Shown here one piece after another: positions 1-11,160 of a stretch of 64,000 bases of DNA. The position numbers and the translations under genes were made by a program. Within the stretch, counting starts at the first letter, position 1. Every line of letters begins with the position of its first letter. The stretch comes from Symbiodinium microadriaticum (taxonomy: Eukaryota > Sar > Dinophyceae > Suessiales > Symbiodiniaceae): the NCBI GenBank assembly GCA_001939145.1, contig LSRX01000188.1, forward strand, positions 676,661-740,660, given 5' to 3'. The notes beneath the pieces were generated by a model. The model saw only the letters and a list, made by a program, of their open reading frames with translations, ran no database searches and was not told the DNA's origin.

Positions 1-89
<89 letters not shown>

Positions 90-107
90 GTACATGTACA
101 TGTACAC

Positions 108-164
<57 letters not shown>

Positions 165-189
165 TATATATATACATATATATATATAC
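1..189. repeat. TACATA hexamer microsatellite
   Basis: Almost pure (TACATA)n with a short ACATGT variant around 88-105 and a TA-rich end near 161-188. No coding potential. Confidence 0.97.
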
Positions 190-535
190 ACACATAATGG
201 ATACGATGAGGGATACTTGCATGTTCTAGGTTTGAGTGTTGGGTTCAGGGCCTGGTGACGGTGCAAGAGAGGCAGCGGGAAACTGGGAATGGATTCGATG
301 GGATACAGCAGTACTTCTTGCAGCAGAGTTCTGTCTTATCGTACGACTACAGTTCCTGGCATCCGAAGCTACTGTGTCGCGCATCAATGCTTGAAGCGAT
401 GAACATGCAGAACTCCCAACAACCTGTAGAGCTTGGATGCATCCTTTCATCATCAGGACTCGGAAAATTACGAAAGTCTCAAGCCATGCCCTAAACTTGA
501 AACCTAAACCCTCAACCCGCGACCCTAAACCCTAC

Positions 536-646
536 ATGGGTACTTCTCTACATTAGGGTCCCTTTTAGGGTCCTTTTTATCAGGGTGCCGTACTATATTA
601 CTATATTGGGGACCTAAATATGGGCCCTAGTTTAGAAAGCTAACCA
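536..646. mobile_element. Family B MITE-like element, copy B1
   Basis: Left arm GGGTACTTCTCTACATTAGG pairs imperfectly with the right end (CCCTAGTTTAGAAAGCTA). The core holds the family signature GGTGCCGTACTATATT and GGGGACCTA. Same family as copies at 6368, 8213, 34538 and 59234. Confidence 0.7.
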
Positions 647-782
647 CATTCTAAACCCTAAACCCGAAACCCTACGCCCTAAGCCCCTAAACCCCTAAAC
701 CCTAAACCCTACAACCCTAAAACACGCGGCTAAGCGTCGAATTTCGCCTCGGTCAGCTCTGGCAGCTTGTGGTAGCCTCACA

Positions 783-892
783 TCTTCGGACGGTGTTTAG
801 GGTTTTAGGGTTTAGGTTTTGGGGTTTAGGGTTTTGGGGTTTAGGGTTTCGGGTTAGGGGTGTAGGGTTTAGGGTTTCGGGTTTAGGGGTAT
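783..892 (+). repeat. Interstitial TTTAGGG array
   Basis: Degenerate TTTAGGG heptamers (TTTTAGGG, TTTGGGG, TTTCGGG variants) in the G-rich orientation. Confidence 0.9.
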
Positions 893-997
893 ACTGGTCA
901 GGGGCGAACAGCCGCGAGGAGGGACTGCAGAGAGCTCGGGGCTTAAGGCAACGCCACACCCTGCTGGGATCCAACTTTGAAGGCCTGGCGAACTCTG

Positions 998-1117
998 TAC
1001 TTGGAGGGTCAGGGGACTTAGTAAGTGGGTTATAAGTAGAGTTATAAGTACCCTAAATGGAGTTACCCTAATTATAACTCTACTTTTGACTTACTAAGTC
1101 CCCTGGGCCTCCAAGTA
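998..1117. mobile_element. Family C MITE-like element, copy C1
   Basis: Begins TACTTGGAGG and ends CCTCCAAGTA, with GGGGACTTAGTAAGT facing ACTTACTAAGTCCCC. It is about 95% identical to the copy at 57339 some 56 kb away. The TA at each end fits a TA target duplication. Confidence 0.85.
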
Positions 1118-1707
1118 GTCATGTCCATCTTCGTTGATTCTTTTCTCTCGGGCCCTTTTTACGGATACCTAAAACCCATCGAGAAACACGTCATTCACTA
1201 AACCTGGAAACCCTCAAGCCCTAAACCGTTTAACCCCTCAACCTTTCACCTTTGACCCCTACACTCTAACCCGTCTAAGCCCTCACAGCCTTCACTCCTA
1301 ACTAAGCCCTACAACTTCAAACCTTATAAGCCTGGGTTGCAGTATCTATGAAAAGGTACCTCTACAGAGCCGTAAGGGGGAATTAGACAAGTTATCCCAA
1401 AGCTCCACCTAGGAGCCTGATCTACGCCGTTAGCCCAAAAAATCCTTCTGCGGGCCTAAACCCTAAACCCTAAAGCCTAAACTGGAATAAGCCTAAACTG
1501 GCCTAAATTCTCAAGCCTAAACCCTAAAGCCTATATACCCTAAACCCCACACCCTAAACGCATGCCGAGGGCACCTTTGGCTAAGACGCCACCGAAGCAA
1601 ACTTCTCCAGCCTCCCCTTCGGCAACCACACGGAAAGGCCGCTCCTAAGCCGGAGCCCCCAATCCCAAAGGGCTCTGCGGTTGGGTTTAGGGCTTGGGGT
1701 TTAGGGT
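1118..1707. other. Non-coding interval
   Basis: Mostly degenerate CCCTAAA-like text (1198-1320, 1455-1560), then about 120 bases of unique sequence. No supported gene. Confidence 0.6.
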
Positions 1708-1828
1708 TATGATATACATATATATATATATATATATATATCCTGCAGTACCCATAGTAAGGCATATACCCATAATTCCCATAGTTTAAGGTCCTTAAGG
1801 TAATGCAGGATTTATATCATCAACAGTA
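1708..1828. mobile_element. Family A MITE-like element, copy A1
   Basis: Right arm GGTAATGCAGGATTTATATC plus ATCAACAGTA is intact. The left arm is expanded by a (TA)n microsatellite (1713-1741) between GATATA and TCCTGCAGTACC. The core has the family sequence CCCATAGTTTAAGGTCC. Confidence 0.85.
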
Positions 1829-1905
1829 TGTGCTGTTATCATCGGGGATACATTCCCAACTCATAATCGTAGTTCCTAATATAGAAACCCTAGCTGAGGG
1901 TTTGT
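1829..1905 (+). repeat. Family L repeat, copy L1
   Basis: Directly abuts A1. It shares the series CTGTTAT, GGGGATAC, TTCCCA, CATAATCG and AATATAGAAACCCTA with copies at 3363, 31028, 31553, 34373 and 47675. Confidence 0.65.
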
Positions 1906-3287
1906 AAATAAGGATAAACTAACAAACCGCAGCCTAGCAGCCCAATATTGTTTTTAGGGTTTAGGGTTTAGGGTCTTTTACGGACTTCGGGTTGAACGTT
2001 TTCCCTCTACGGCGGCAGCAATTAAAGCAAATAGCACATGGCAGTTGCTGCACGGCCGGCCTCTGCTCAGTGTGTGCTTTAGGGCTGGAGAGCAGCATCA
2101 GGGTTTAGGGTTTAGGGTTTAGGAAACAGCATCTCATATTTCGGGGTACAGCTTCGCAGGTTGGAGTTTCAAGGGAGTCGGGCCCCTTAAAGGAGGCGGA
2201 TTCTGTGAAACGATACAGCATACCCACCATCACCCACAATGAACTAGGGCATGGAAGGCCTTCTGGACTTTCTGGGACTCTGCACTTGGAACTCAGGCAT
2301 TTAGCTTGGTTCAAGATTGCTTTGTAAAGCGACCTCCAAGATCCCCAAGCACTCTTTTAGGGTTTAGGGTTTATAAGGTTTTCTTAACAAACTCCGCATA
2401 AGCCCTTAAAGCTCTTATCTTAGTTCTCATTCAGACGTTCGAGAGTCCAGAGTCTAGTAGACTGAAGGTTTCAATGTAGTTCTGCAATGACGGTCTTCTT
2501 CCTTTTTGCTTCTTGAGGATTTTAGGGTTTAGGGTTTTGGGTTTACGGGATTAGGGATGACAAGCCCGGATTGAGGTTCGCGCAGTCAGTATCTCTGAAG
2601 GCTGCGTCTCTCAACATGCTTATACCCATAAGTCCCATGCCCCGCGGGCCAAGCCGCGATTCCAGAAGCCTAAAGCCTTTCAAGGCTGCATGACTTCAGA
2701 ACCGGACAAACCAAGGACCTCTACTTTTTCGGGACCGGCGTGGTACTGTACGGAGTTTGGAGTTCTGGGGTTACAGCAGGGGCTTCGGGATTTGAGGGTT
2801 TAGGGTTTAGGGGTTTAGGGTTTAGGGTTGGGAAACCCGCTGTGCTGTGGCCAACAACGGTAACCCTGACGCTTCGGGCTGCGTGAAGCCGATAGAAAAT
2901 TCTCAGAAACGGCCAGGGTTCCCCAGGTGCCATTAGATAGACGTCTGCATGGGGCTGTGGCTGGCCTGCAGGCACCTTGTTGGGAAAGACCTGCACACAC
3001 CAAGGGAGAGCTTTGGGGTTGGGATGAGGGATTCGGGAGTAGGGCTTAAGGGTCGGAAACCCTAAACCCTAAACCCTTATAGGGTTTAGGGCTGGGATTC
3101 TGAGCAATAGGATCACAGCATGCTTCTGGGCACGGTCTCCCAGACCCCTTTTCTCGGATTACACGGAGATTTAATTTCGGATGTGAAGCAAACCCCTAGC
3201 TAGGTTTTTGTTTTTTTTATAACCGCTAGGGTTTAGGGTTTAGGGTTCGCTTCATTCTGCCCGCTCCTAAACCCGACCTATACCCTC
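1906..3287. other. Non-coding interval with scattered TTTAGGG
   Basis: Short heptamer runs at 1953-1975, 2100-2122, 2358-2372, 2520-2545, 2795-2828 and 3056-3090 separate unique stretches of 150-250 bases. No ORF with convincing protein character was found. Confidence 0.6.
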
Positions 3288-3352
3288 CAAAAGTAAGTAA
3301 AACAATGGCCCAACACCCGCAAAAAGGCTTTTGTTCTACATACTCCCATGGC
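3288..3352. mobile_element. Family K element, copy K1 (one arm)
   Basis: Contains AACAATGGCCCAACACC then AAAAGGCTTTTGTTCTACATAC, the family K arm also seen at 29819, 38742 and 42465. The matching second arm is not evident. Confidence 0.6.
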
Positions 3353-3362
3353 AAATCTCAGG

Positions 3363-3475
3363 GTCCTAGGTACTGTTATGAAGGATACTTTCCCAGATCA
3401 TCATAAGGATTCCAAAGATAGAAGCCCTACACATTCTACTTGTAGGTCCTCAGGGTACCGTTTGGAACTGTTAGG
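3363..3475 (+). repeat. Family L repeat, copy L2
   Basis: Contains GGTACTGTTATG, GGATACTTTCCCAGATCAT and AAGGATTCC followed by an AGAAGCCCTACA variant of the family signature. Confidence 0.65.
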
Positions 3476-3486
3476 GTCCAGGTCGA

Positions 3487-3560
3487 GCCCCAAATTAGGA
3501 TCCCTTTTGGGGTCCTTTCTATAGGGCGGCCGTACTATTGGTGTAATTCTCTAAAAAAAG
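3487..3560. mobile_element. Family B element, partial copy B2
   Basis: Contains AAATTAGGATCCC, GGGGTCCTTTCTATAGGG and CGTACTATTGG, the left and central part of family B. The distal arm is degraded. Confidence 0.5.
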
Positions 3561-3735
3561 GCTCCCTTTTCCAATCCCCAATTCATTAGGGCACTCTTAT
3601 CTAAAAGGACCTAAAAAGACCTAAACCCTAAACCCTAAACCCTAAACCGTGGACCTAAAAAGGAGAACTACCCAGTCTTGGGAGAGCCAAGGATGCTAGC
3701 AGTTTGAAGGTCTGGTTTTGGGCCCTAGGACTCCC

Positions 3736-3904
3736 GGAGAGCCCACTACCCCCCTTAAGTAAGGAATAGACCTTGAATCAGAATTTTATAAGGCCCCGAT
3801 AATTTTAAGGTCTATTCCTTAGAGGAGGGGTATAAATCATCATCTTAAGGCCCCTATAATTTAAGGTATATATTCCTTATTTAAGGGCTTTTGGGGCTCT
3901 CTGG
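3736..3904. mobile_element. Family E inverted-repeat element, copy E1 (expanded)
   Basis: Starts GGAGAGCCCACTACCCC and ends GGGGCTCTCTGG. Inside are two copies of the central AAGGCCCC-TATAATTTTAAGG segment, so the element looks internally duplicated compared with E3/E4. Confidence 0.7.
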
Positions 3905-4129
3905 GTTCGGTGTTTGGAGGCTTCGCTTTGTGCGAAGCCTCCCAGGGCAATCGAGGCCACAGGAGGCTTAGAGAAACCGACCGGCCTAACGGTTTAGGGT
4001 TTAGGGCTTAGGAATCAACTGAATAAGGCACCCTAAATACCTTTACAATCCTTATAAACCCTGAATCCCGAAACCCCTAAACCCTAAAAACCCTCATAAA
4101 CACTAAACCCCTAAAACCCTAAACCCTTA

Positions 4130-4262
4130 AAGCCCTTATAAACCCTAAACCGCTTAACCCTTAAACCCTTCTAAACCCTTGACCCCTAAACCGCTAAACC
4201 CACAAAGCCCTTATAAACCCTTAACCCCTAAACCGCTTAACCCTTAAACCCTTCTAAACCCC
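4130..4262 (-). repeat. Direct duplication inside CCCTAAA array
   Basis: The segment AAAGCCCTTATAAACCC followed by AACCGCTTAACCC and TTAAACCCTTCTAAACCC occurs twice (about 4130-4188 and 4205-4262). This suggests slippage or unequal exchange within the heptamer array. Confidence 0.75.
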
Positions 4263-4360
4263 AAGCCCTAAACCCTTTAAGGTAGGGCTTCGGGGCCCCG
4301 AGGCTCGGAAATCAAGCTGCGAAGATCAGGGTGCAAAACGTTTGCAGCGCATATCTAGCT

Positions 4361-4436
4361 CGTTCTCTCTCTTGTCCTTTTTTCTTCTCTCTCCCTCTCT
4401 CCCTTTCTCTCTCTTGTGTTTTCTGTTTTTCTCCCT

Positions 4437-4470
<34 letters not shown>

Positions 4471-4516
4471 TTCTAAACCCTAAACCCTGATCCCCCCCTC
4501 TCTCTCTCTCTCTGTC

Positions 4517-4550
<34 letters not shown>

Positions 4551-4560
4551 GCTCTCCTCA
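4361..4560. repeat. CT-rich (CTCT)n tract
   Basis: Nearly pure pyrimidine run of CTCTCT with TTTCTC variants, interrupted at 4474-4492 by CCTAAACCCTAAACCCTGA. Confidence 0.95.
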
Positions 4561-5100
4561 TGAGCTGAAGCTCCCCTGAAGACCCGCAGAGAGCCGCACC
4601 CGAAGATCGACCCCATGGGCGGGCACCTCAAAGGAGAGGTCGTAGTTCAGGTTTAGGGTTTAGGGTTTAGGGATTAGGGTTAGGGTTTAGGGTTCATCGC
4701 GAGGTCTAGGGGGTTTCAGAATTTGGGGCTTTTGGGGCCTTTAGGGTTTAGGGTTCATCTCGAGGTTTGGGGGCTTTTGGGGGTTCGAATCTCGGGGTTC
4801 TTCCTTTTTCGGCCGTTTGTTCGGGGCATTCTGGGCTTCATGGGGCTCTCCGGGGGTCTTGTGCTTTGGGCTTTGGGTTTAGGGTTTAAGGTTTGGGGTT
4901 TGAGGTTTAGGGCTTGTTAGGGTTTAGGATGTAAGGTTTAGGGTTTACGGTTTAGGGTTTAGGCGCCGCCTGGAGTGCAAGTTGCCCAGAAGCAGGGTGT
5001 GTTGTTCTTCACGCCAGTCCTCGCTCTTTTTCTGGGGGAACTAAAGCTTAATCACACTTGGGATCCACCTTCGATTGTCAGCAAGAGGCTGAACATAAGG

Positions 5101-5242
5101 CAGGGGCCTTGGAAATTAGAATGCGTTCCCGTTCAACGGTTCTGTTGAAAGGGCTCAGTATAAGGCCTTTTATTTAGAATTCCTATTATTTTGAATGTTT
5201 TGGGTGCTCTTTATACTATGGTAATTATTCAGGCCCCTGCAT
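5101..5242. mobile_element. Family J inverted-repeat element, copy J1
   Basis: Ends are CAGGGGCCTTGGAAATTA and TAATTATTCAGGCCCCTG, a near-complementary pair. Internal TTGAA/TTCAA segments also fold. Related to the copy at 49083. Confidence 0.7.
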
Positions 5243-6367
5243 TCCGTGCACCAGGTAATTCTACTGGACCCTACACCAAAGCCTTTCCAGCAGCCATAGC
5301 CCCACATCAAAAAGCTTTCCGAGCCGACACAAGACGCCATAAACCAACTAAGTCCTGCGACCCAAGTCCTGCTGAGCTGCAGATACTAAGCCCTAAACCC
5401 TAAACCCCTAAACCCTAAACCTTAAACCCCTAAGCCCTAAACCCTGAACCCCAAAACCCTAAACTCAGAGTGGATGGCCAGGACAAGGAACCCGCACAGC
5501 TCTCTGAACGTCAAAAACCCTGAACTCCGGTCGAAAGCCTCCAAACTCCAACATCTGGTCATGATCACCCGTTTAGGGGTTTTTAGGGCTTAGTCTTTGT
5601 AGGTTTCGGGGTTTTAGGGTTTAGGATTTAGGGTTTTAGGGTTTAGGGCATAGGGTTCCCACCTCCCTAGAACCATGAAGCCCTAAACCACCTACCAAAA
5701 GTCGGCTGTGCCCTCGAACTCTCTTGACTGGAACTTGAGAGTGCGATCCAAGGCCCTAAATACCAAACTCATACCCTGAGTCCGCCCTAAGCCTTGTAAG
5801 CCCAAAACCCTGAACCCTAATCATCATGAGCCGTGAGCCTTGTAATTGCCCAGATATCCGACATTCTAAAACCCAAACTTCCTGAAACAAGACCCTAAAC
5901 TGCACAAAACCCGAAACCCCATAAACCCTATAAGCCCTATGAACCCTATAAACCCTATAAACCCTAAACCGCAAAACCAAAAAAAAACAAAAAAAACGAC
6001 ACCTCGCCTGGTAGATGGTGCACGAGCTCTCGGAGGCTCCATAGAAGTTTCGAAGCGTGGCTTTGAGGTTCCTCCGGGTGTAGGATTTTTTTTTTGTTGG
6101 GGGGGGGGGGAGGGGTATAAGGTGCAGCACTTCGGTTGATGTAGCTTATGGGGTTTAACAGGGTTTAGAACCCTGCAGAGCTTCAAATTAGAGGGCTTGG
6201 GTCGGCTTTCGGGCTTCTAGGGCTTATGGGGCTTAGGGTTTGGGGTTCCGCGGATCACTTGTCTTGAGCTTTGGGCTTTAGGATTCAGCGTTTAGAAACA
6301 GGGTGTCTGAGGTCGGGTCGACCGTTGCAGCGTTAGTGATTGTCTGTAGGGTTTCTATAAGGGTACT
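5243..6367. other. Non-coding interval
   Basis: CCCTAAA text at 5389-5465, TTTAGGG text at 5570-5650, CCCTATAAACC text at 5890-5970, and a T-run followed by a G-run near 6086-6112. No supported gene. Confidence 0.6.
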
Positions 6368-6474
6368 ATGCGGGTAGTTCTCTAAATTAGGGTTTCTGTT
6401 TAGGTCCCCCCCAAATAGTACGACACCCTGATAAACAGGATCCAAAAACGGACCCTAATTTAGAGAACTGTCCA
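6368..6474. mobile_element. Family B MITE-like element, copy B3
   Basis: Left TAGTTCTCTAAATTAGGG pairs with right CCCTAATTTAGAGAACT at full length. The core reads in the reverse orientation relative to B1 (AAATAGTACGACACCCTGAT). Confidence 0.85.
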
Positions 6475-7284
6475 TGTGGGGCTGGTAGGAAGCATCAGAG
6501 GAGCCGGAGCAAGTGTCGACTTAGGGCTTTCGAGGTGTAGCACTGTCCTTGCTGGGATCGGAGGGCTTAGAGTTTATAGGGTTTAGGGTTTAGTGGTTTC
6601 GGTTTAAGGTATAAGGTTGATCATCCTTGTCCTTCGATTTTGTGAGATTGGGTGTCGTCGAAAACAGCCCAAGCCCTGACAATAAAAACATGAGTAGCTC
6701 CTCATTAGCAAGACTATCTTCTCCTTCACTGCCGCTACATCCTCTCTCCACGCCGGCTAATCAGAAGCAGAGGCCCTACAGGTGGAATGTAGCAAAAAAA
6801 GCGTTGCCATGCTCATCTTCCGATGATCGTCCTAGGCCCTCTACAGACTTTATGGGAGGATGTCAGTATAAAAACTTGCTCGTCTTCTCATCCTAAACCT
6901 TGAACCCCGCCAAAACCCAGAGCCAAGGGCCCCAAACTCCAAAGTCAAAACTCCAAACTCCCTATGCGTGAATGCATCGATGCAGACACACCGTTCCTCA
7001 AGAAACTGGGCCTAACCGTGGGCCAAACCCCATTAACCAAATCTGCTCCCTTGAACTCTCAAGGCTATTCGGCATAGAGCTTAGATTTTTAAGTTTAGGT
7101 CCATAAACCCTAAACTAAACGCTAAAGCGCATGCATCCGTGCTGCGGCATGGCCACGGTGCGGTTCGCCACAGAGCAGGGAAGAGGCTCCCCCACGGTGG
7201 TAATATGCTTCCTTGAATGTAAAAGTACTGATGGGAGGGTTTAGGGTTTAGGCTTCGTAGTGATATGCTTCCTTGTGTGGAACG
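6475..7284. other. Non-coding interval
   Basis: Unique sequence with two short TTTAGGG runs (6570-6590, 7235-7250) and a CTCCAAACTCC-rich patch near 6925-6960. The open frame at 6627-6896 has no recognisable protein features. Confidence 0.5.
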
Positions 7285-7395
7285 TAGAGGGTCCATATAT
7301 GTACGACTATCATGGAATTAGGTCCCCCAAAACCAGAATAAGGATGGTCTGTTGGGACCAAAGTCCATATAATGGTAATGTATACGGACCCTCTA
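7285..7395. mobile_element. Family G inverted-repeat element, copy G1
   Basis: TAGAGGGTCCATATA at the left pairs with a right end reading TATACGGACCCTCTA. The centre holds GGAATTAGGTCCC and GGGACCAAAGTCC. A second copy lies at 50562. Confidence 0.8.
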
Positions 7396-7504
7396 GGGAA
7401 GTAATGACAGGAGGTGATGGTCCGAACTTTCTTCCTGGAGTGGAATCTTTAGGGCACCAACAAAGCACATAATCATAATTAGGATAGGAAGATATCCTAG
7501 ATAA

Positions 7505-7590
7505 ACCTCCTTATAATCAAGCCCAATACGATTGGGATATCCCTGTAAATGCTTATGGTACGTTATGTCCTTCGAAGGTCCCATACTCTT
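7505..7590 (+). repeat. Family M repeat, copy M1
   Basis: AAACCTCCTTATAATCAAGCC, then GGGATATCCCTGT and ATGTCCTTCG, resemble the sequence flanking element C2 at 57259-57338. Confidence 0.5.
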
Positions 7591-7642
7591 GCAGACCAAG
7601 CTCAGCCCGCGCAGTGGCATGCGAAGCTTCCTTGGTTCGGAA

Positions 7643-8040
7643 ACCCCTAAACCCTAAACAATAAACCCTAAACCCTGTACCCTAAACGCTAAACCCTAAA
7701 CCCTGTACCCTAAACCCTAAACCCGGAACCCTAAACCCTAAACCCGGAACCCTAAACCCTGTACCCTAAACCCGGAACCCTGAACCCTCAACCCTAAACC
7801 CGGAACCCTGAACCCTTACACTAACCCCTAAGCCCTGAACCACCTAAACCCTGAACCCTCTGGGCTTTGGGCCGCTCGGGTTGGGGTTTCGGGTTTAGGG
7901 CTTCGGCCCGCTCGGGTTCAGGATTTAGGGCTGGGGGTTTAGGACCGTTAGGGTTTTGGGCTTAGGGGTTTAGGGTCTAGGGTTTAGGGCTGGGCATTGG
8001 GGGTTTAGGGATTTAGGGGTGGGGGTTTAGGGCCGTTAGG
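7643..8040. repeat. Interstitial telomere-like array with orientation switch
   Basis: CCCTAAA heptamers with CCGGAACCCTAAA and TGTACCCTAAA variants fill 7643-7860. The strand then switches to TTTAGGG/TTTCGGG text until about 8040. The opposed halves form a large imperfect inverted repeat. Confidence 0.9.
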
Positions 8041-8212
8041 GTGGAGGGTGCAGAAGTTACAAGGTGAAGAAGGATTCCGACATCGTCGAATCCTGATCTG
8101 CTACGAGATCTCGGCAGCGAATGCAGCGGGTTGCCAGAGTTGTTGTTCGAAGCAACTATGTGCTCTCGCGTTTTCACGGTCCTGCAGATGAGGGTCTAGC
8201 GATTCCGTAATA

Positions 8213-8300
8213 TATGGGTAGTCCTCTAAATTCGGGTACGGCGCCCTTTTAAGCAAGAACCCTTAGAACTTAGACGGACCTAACTGAAAGAACTAGCCAT
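8213..8300. mobile_element. Family B element, degraded copy B4
   Basis: TATGGGTAGTCCTCTAAATTCGGG at the left and GAAAGAACTAGCCAT at the right keep the family ends. The core is shortened and diverged. Confidence 0.6.
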
Positions 8301-8423
8301 GCACCTTCAGCCAACAAGCCCGAAAGAGAGCCGCAGCTGGCCTTGAAGGGGCAGTTGCCAAACAGACACTGCCGGAACCGACAGTTGCTGGTGGGCAAAA
8401 ACCCTAAACTGCTGGGATTGTGG

Positions 8424-8533
8424 TACTGTTGATGATAAAAAAACCTGCAATACCTTCAGCACCCTAAACTATGGGAATTACATATGGTATAGTCCATGTT
8501 ATGGGTAATGCGGGATTTATATCATTATCCGTA
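8424..8533. mobile_element. Family A MITE-like element, copy A2
   Basis: TACTGTTGATGAT at the left and ATCATTATCCGTA at the right, with CCTGCAATACC facing GGTAATGCGGG. The core CACCCTAAACTATGGG is the reverse of A1, so the insertion is inverted relative to A1. Confidence 0.8.
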
Positions 8534-9440
8534 TTTTCGTGTGCATTCCTGATTCCTGTCTAGACAAAACAGGATTCTGTCAAGTGTCAACTATGTGTTA
8601 TCTGTAGAGCCTGGCAAAAGCCAGACAGCATAGACTATCTGGGCACTAGACAGTGGAGCCAACCGAAATCCCCGAAGAAAATATCACGGATAAGTGGCTG
8701 CAGCTCGTGGACATCGAGCCTCAGTGCTTTAACAGTCTCTAGTGGACCCTAACCCCTAAACCCCAAACCACTGAACCCCACACCCCAAACCTGTTGAGAG
8801 AATAGGGCTGGAGTTTGGGGCATGCGTTTGAAGTTCGAGGGGCAGGCATCTTAACATCTGATTTGGGTTGATTACGCGCCTCAAATGCTTTGTGTTTAGG
8901 GCATGTTAAGGTTCTCGAAAGTGCAGAGATTCGGATCCCTTTTCGGTGAAGCTTTAGTCTTTATGCTTTGCAAGTCCGCAACCGTGAATCTTCACAGTAG
9001 AAGCCAGAAAATTGGAACAGCATTATCCTCATGCTCTTAGTTAAGGTAAGGTAGAAAGGATTCTAGCACTCATCCTCCTCAACCCATGTTCCAACTTTCC
9101 GGGGTGGTCTGTGGGCCCCAGAAGATCTTCACCCTGAACAGCACCGTGCCGCGAACAAATCGAATTCGACCTCTTTATGTTTCAGGACTTCGGGCTTCAG
9201 CATGGGATTGTCACATCCATGAAAATCATGCAGCAACAAAAAACTCAACTGCCTCCTGGTAGCAGCAAGTCCAATACGGATGGCGTGATCATAAGCACAT
9301 CCACGTGGTAGTCTCCTCAGGGTTTTGATGGTGATGATGATGCAAATTACTGTAACTACGTACCACTTCACTTTGTCTTCTTTTCGGGAAAGTCTGCACC
9401 ATCCCAAGCCTATGACCAAAGCCCTCTTCCTAACACAAGG
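8534..9440. other. Unique non-coding interval
   Basis: Comparatively few heptamers (about 8745-8800). A minus-strand open stretch at 9131-9310 has a protein-like composition but no boundary or homology I can support. The last TTTAGGG run before the retroelement block is at about 9440. Confidence 0.4.
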
Positions 9441-9644
9441 TTTAGGGTTTAGGGTTAAGCCCTTTTTTTTAATCCTTAACTTGCAGCCAGATGCGTGCGC
9501 AAGTCGTCGGTGCTAACCTACTTCCTTATACATTCCACAGCTCACTCCGCGTCAGGTTTTATATGAGCACTGAACCTTATATTCTTCCATTCTGTAGTCC
9601 GCACTTCAAAGTTCTGTAATCCACACTTCAAAGTGATACAGCGC

Positions 9645-9674
9645 TCTTCACACTGAGCAGTTCACACTGAGATC
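9645..9674. repeat. TTCACACTGAG short repeat, distal copy
   Basis: CTCTTCACACTGAGCAG followed by TTCACACTGAGATC. It is the same 11-mer that fills 11534-11621 and 15598-15723, and it is preceded by two CACACTTCAAAGT-like words. Confidence 0.8.
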
Positions 9675-10369
9675 TCATGTATCTATATATCCTGTTGTAG
9701 TATTATGACCTCCGCTGAGGCATTTGTCTGAAAGCCCAAGATGCACATCCAAACTCTCAAAATGCATATCTGAAAATGCATATTCGGGCCTGCCTGGGGC
9801 CATAAAGCGAAATCGAAATTGCATATCCCAAGAATGCGAATTTCAAAATGCATATGCCCACGAATGCGAATGAATATCGAAACACACCTCCAGTCGGCCA
9901 CATGGTGCAATCATGCGAGCAAATATCATCGATAAGGCACAGCATCGGAGCTGGTCGCAGTGCTGCAAATAACGTCTCGGGCTGTCATCGAACGCGGGTT
10001 GAATCGTTTGAAATCATGTTTTTGGGTTACCTGTCTTTCGCTGTTGGGGTCCTCTGCTGAGATAATTTTTCTCGTTCGGTCGAGCTGTATCCTGACAGTC
10101 CCACTGTCGGATGGCTGTGCGCAGGGGGAGCGTACACTGCATGTAAACTTATCGTACGATCAACGGTATCCCGCATTTCGAAAGCGACCGGCGTGGTCAC
10201 CCTGAGAATATGCATTCTGCCAGCCTGTTGGCAAGCATACTCGAAAAATATGCATTATCGACTCTGCATCTTCCAAAACGTGAATATGCATTTTATACTG
10301 TATAATGCTCATTCACCTTTGGCGGCCGATGCGGCTACCTCAGAAGTCAGTTTCAGGCGAGGAATTTGC

Positions 10370-10735
10370 ATTCCACAATATGAAATGCATATTTTCCGCG
10401 GGTCTCGGCCGCGCAGGTGTGGAGAGGGATGGCGGGGGCCCCAAAATATGCATTCCATAATATGAAATGCAGGTTTTGTACAGAGACAGCCACCCACCCA
10501 GAATATGCATTCCATAGTATGAAATGCATATTTTCCGCGGGTCTGGGCCGTGCCAGCAGGTATGGAGGGGGATGGGGGGGCCCCAAAATATGCATTCCAT
10601 AGTAGGAAATGCATATTTTCCGGGGGTCCGGGCCATGCCAGCAGAATCGCAGGTATGGAGGCGGATGGCAGGGGCCCCAAAATATGCATTCCATAGTATG
10701 AAATGCACATTTCCCGCTCGGCAGATGCATATTTG
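10370..10735. repeat. Minisatellite, units of about 65-95 bp
   Basis: About five imperfect units, each with GGGGCCCCAAAATATGCATT, then CCATAGTATGAAATGCATA, TTTTCCGCGGGTC and GCCAGCAGGTATGGAGG. Length differences come from optional segments such as GAATCGCAG. Confidence 0.85.
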
Positions 10736-10837
10736 ATAATGCATATTTTGGCGCTTGCCAGTGCAGGATATTTCATAATGCATATTTTGGGGCTTCCGTG
10801 CAGGATTCTGGGCGTTTAGTTGCGAGGGGGTGGGGGG

Positions 10838-10887
10838 NAGGAAATGCATATTTTCCGGGGGTCCGGGCCATGCCAGCAGAATCGCAG
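10838..10887. other. Ambiguous base followed by a copy of the upstream repeat
   Basis: An N at 10838 follows a G-rich run. Bases 10839-10887 repeat 10604-10652 exactly as far as I can compare them. This is probably an assembly or gap-fill artefact, or one more repeat unit. Confidence 0.6.
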
Positions 10888-10914
10888 GGGGGAACGACTC
10901 ACGTAATCATAAAT

Positions 10915-11160
10915 CGTGTCCCCAAATCTCTTGGAGGGGAAATAGCTCCCAGCCACAAGCTTGCGATGAGAAAAAACGTAAACGTGCCCCCTTCACCATG
11001 TAAGTTACTCCCCCCAGCCACAAGCTTTCGATGGTAACGCACCCGTGCCCCCAAACCTCTGCGCTGGTGAATTGCTGTCACCAACTCCCAGCCACAAGCT
11101 TGCCATGGTAACGTAACCGTGTCCCCAAACCTCTTCGCAAGTTGCTCCCAACCACTGCTG
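10915..11160. repeat. Minisatellite with CAGCCACAAGCTT units
   Basis: Three to four imperfect units of about 75-90 bp, each holding CCCAGCCACAAGCTT, GATGGTAACG and CCGTGCCCCCAAACCTCT. It lies inside the LINE 3' region. Confidence 0.8.

Larger units (their letters stand above)
190..997. other. Non-coding, telomere-like heptamers in both orientations
   Basis: Bases 210-490 are unique-looking sequence without a convincing ORF. CCCTAAA-type heptamers lie at 495-530 and 650-720 and the opposite orientation at 783-892. One family B inverted-repeat element lies between them. Confidence 0.6.
3905..5100. other. Non-coding interval
   Basis: Holds CCCTAAA-type text (4040-4290), a pyrimidine microsatellite, TTTAGGG text (4650-4760, 4865-4965) and short unique stretches. 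No gene seen. Confidence 0.6.

Noticed and set aside
4355..4561. ORF with RERERE repeats
   Set aside because: Antisense translation of the CT tract.
4770..4800. tRNA T-arm-like GGGTTCGAATCTC
   Set aside because: The stem does not pair and no D-arm, anticodon arm or acceptor can be drawn around it.
9131..9310. Minus-strand open stretch with exon-like composition
   Set aside because: No clear splice borders or family; too weak to annotate.
10309..10849. Overlapping 125-169 codon ORFs rich in AFHTMECIFWG
   Set aside because: They are produced by translating the ATGCAT minisatellite in three frames. Periodicity explains the open frames.
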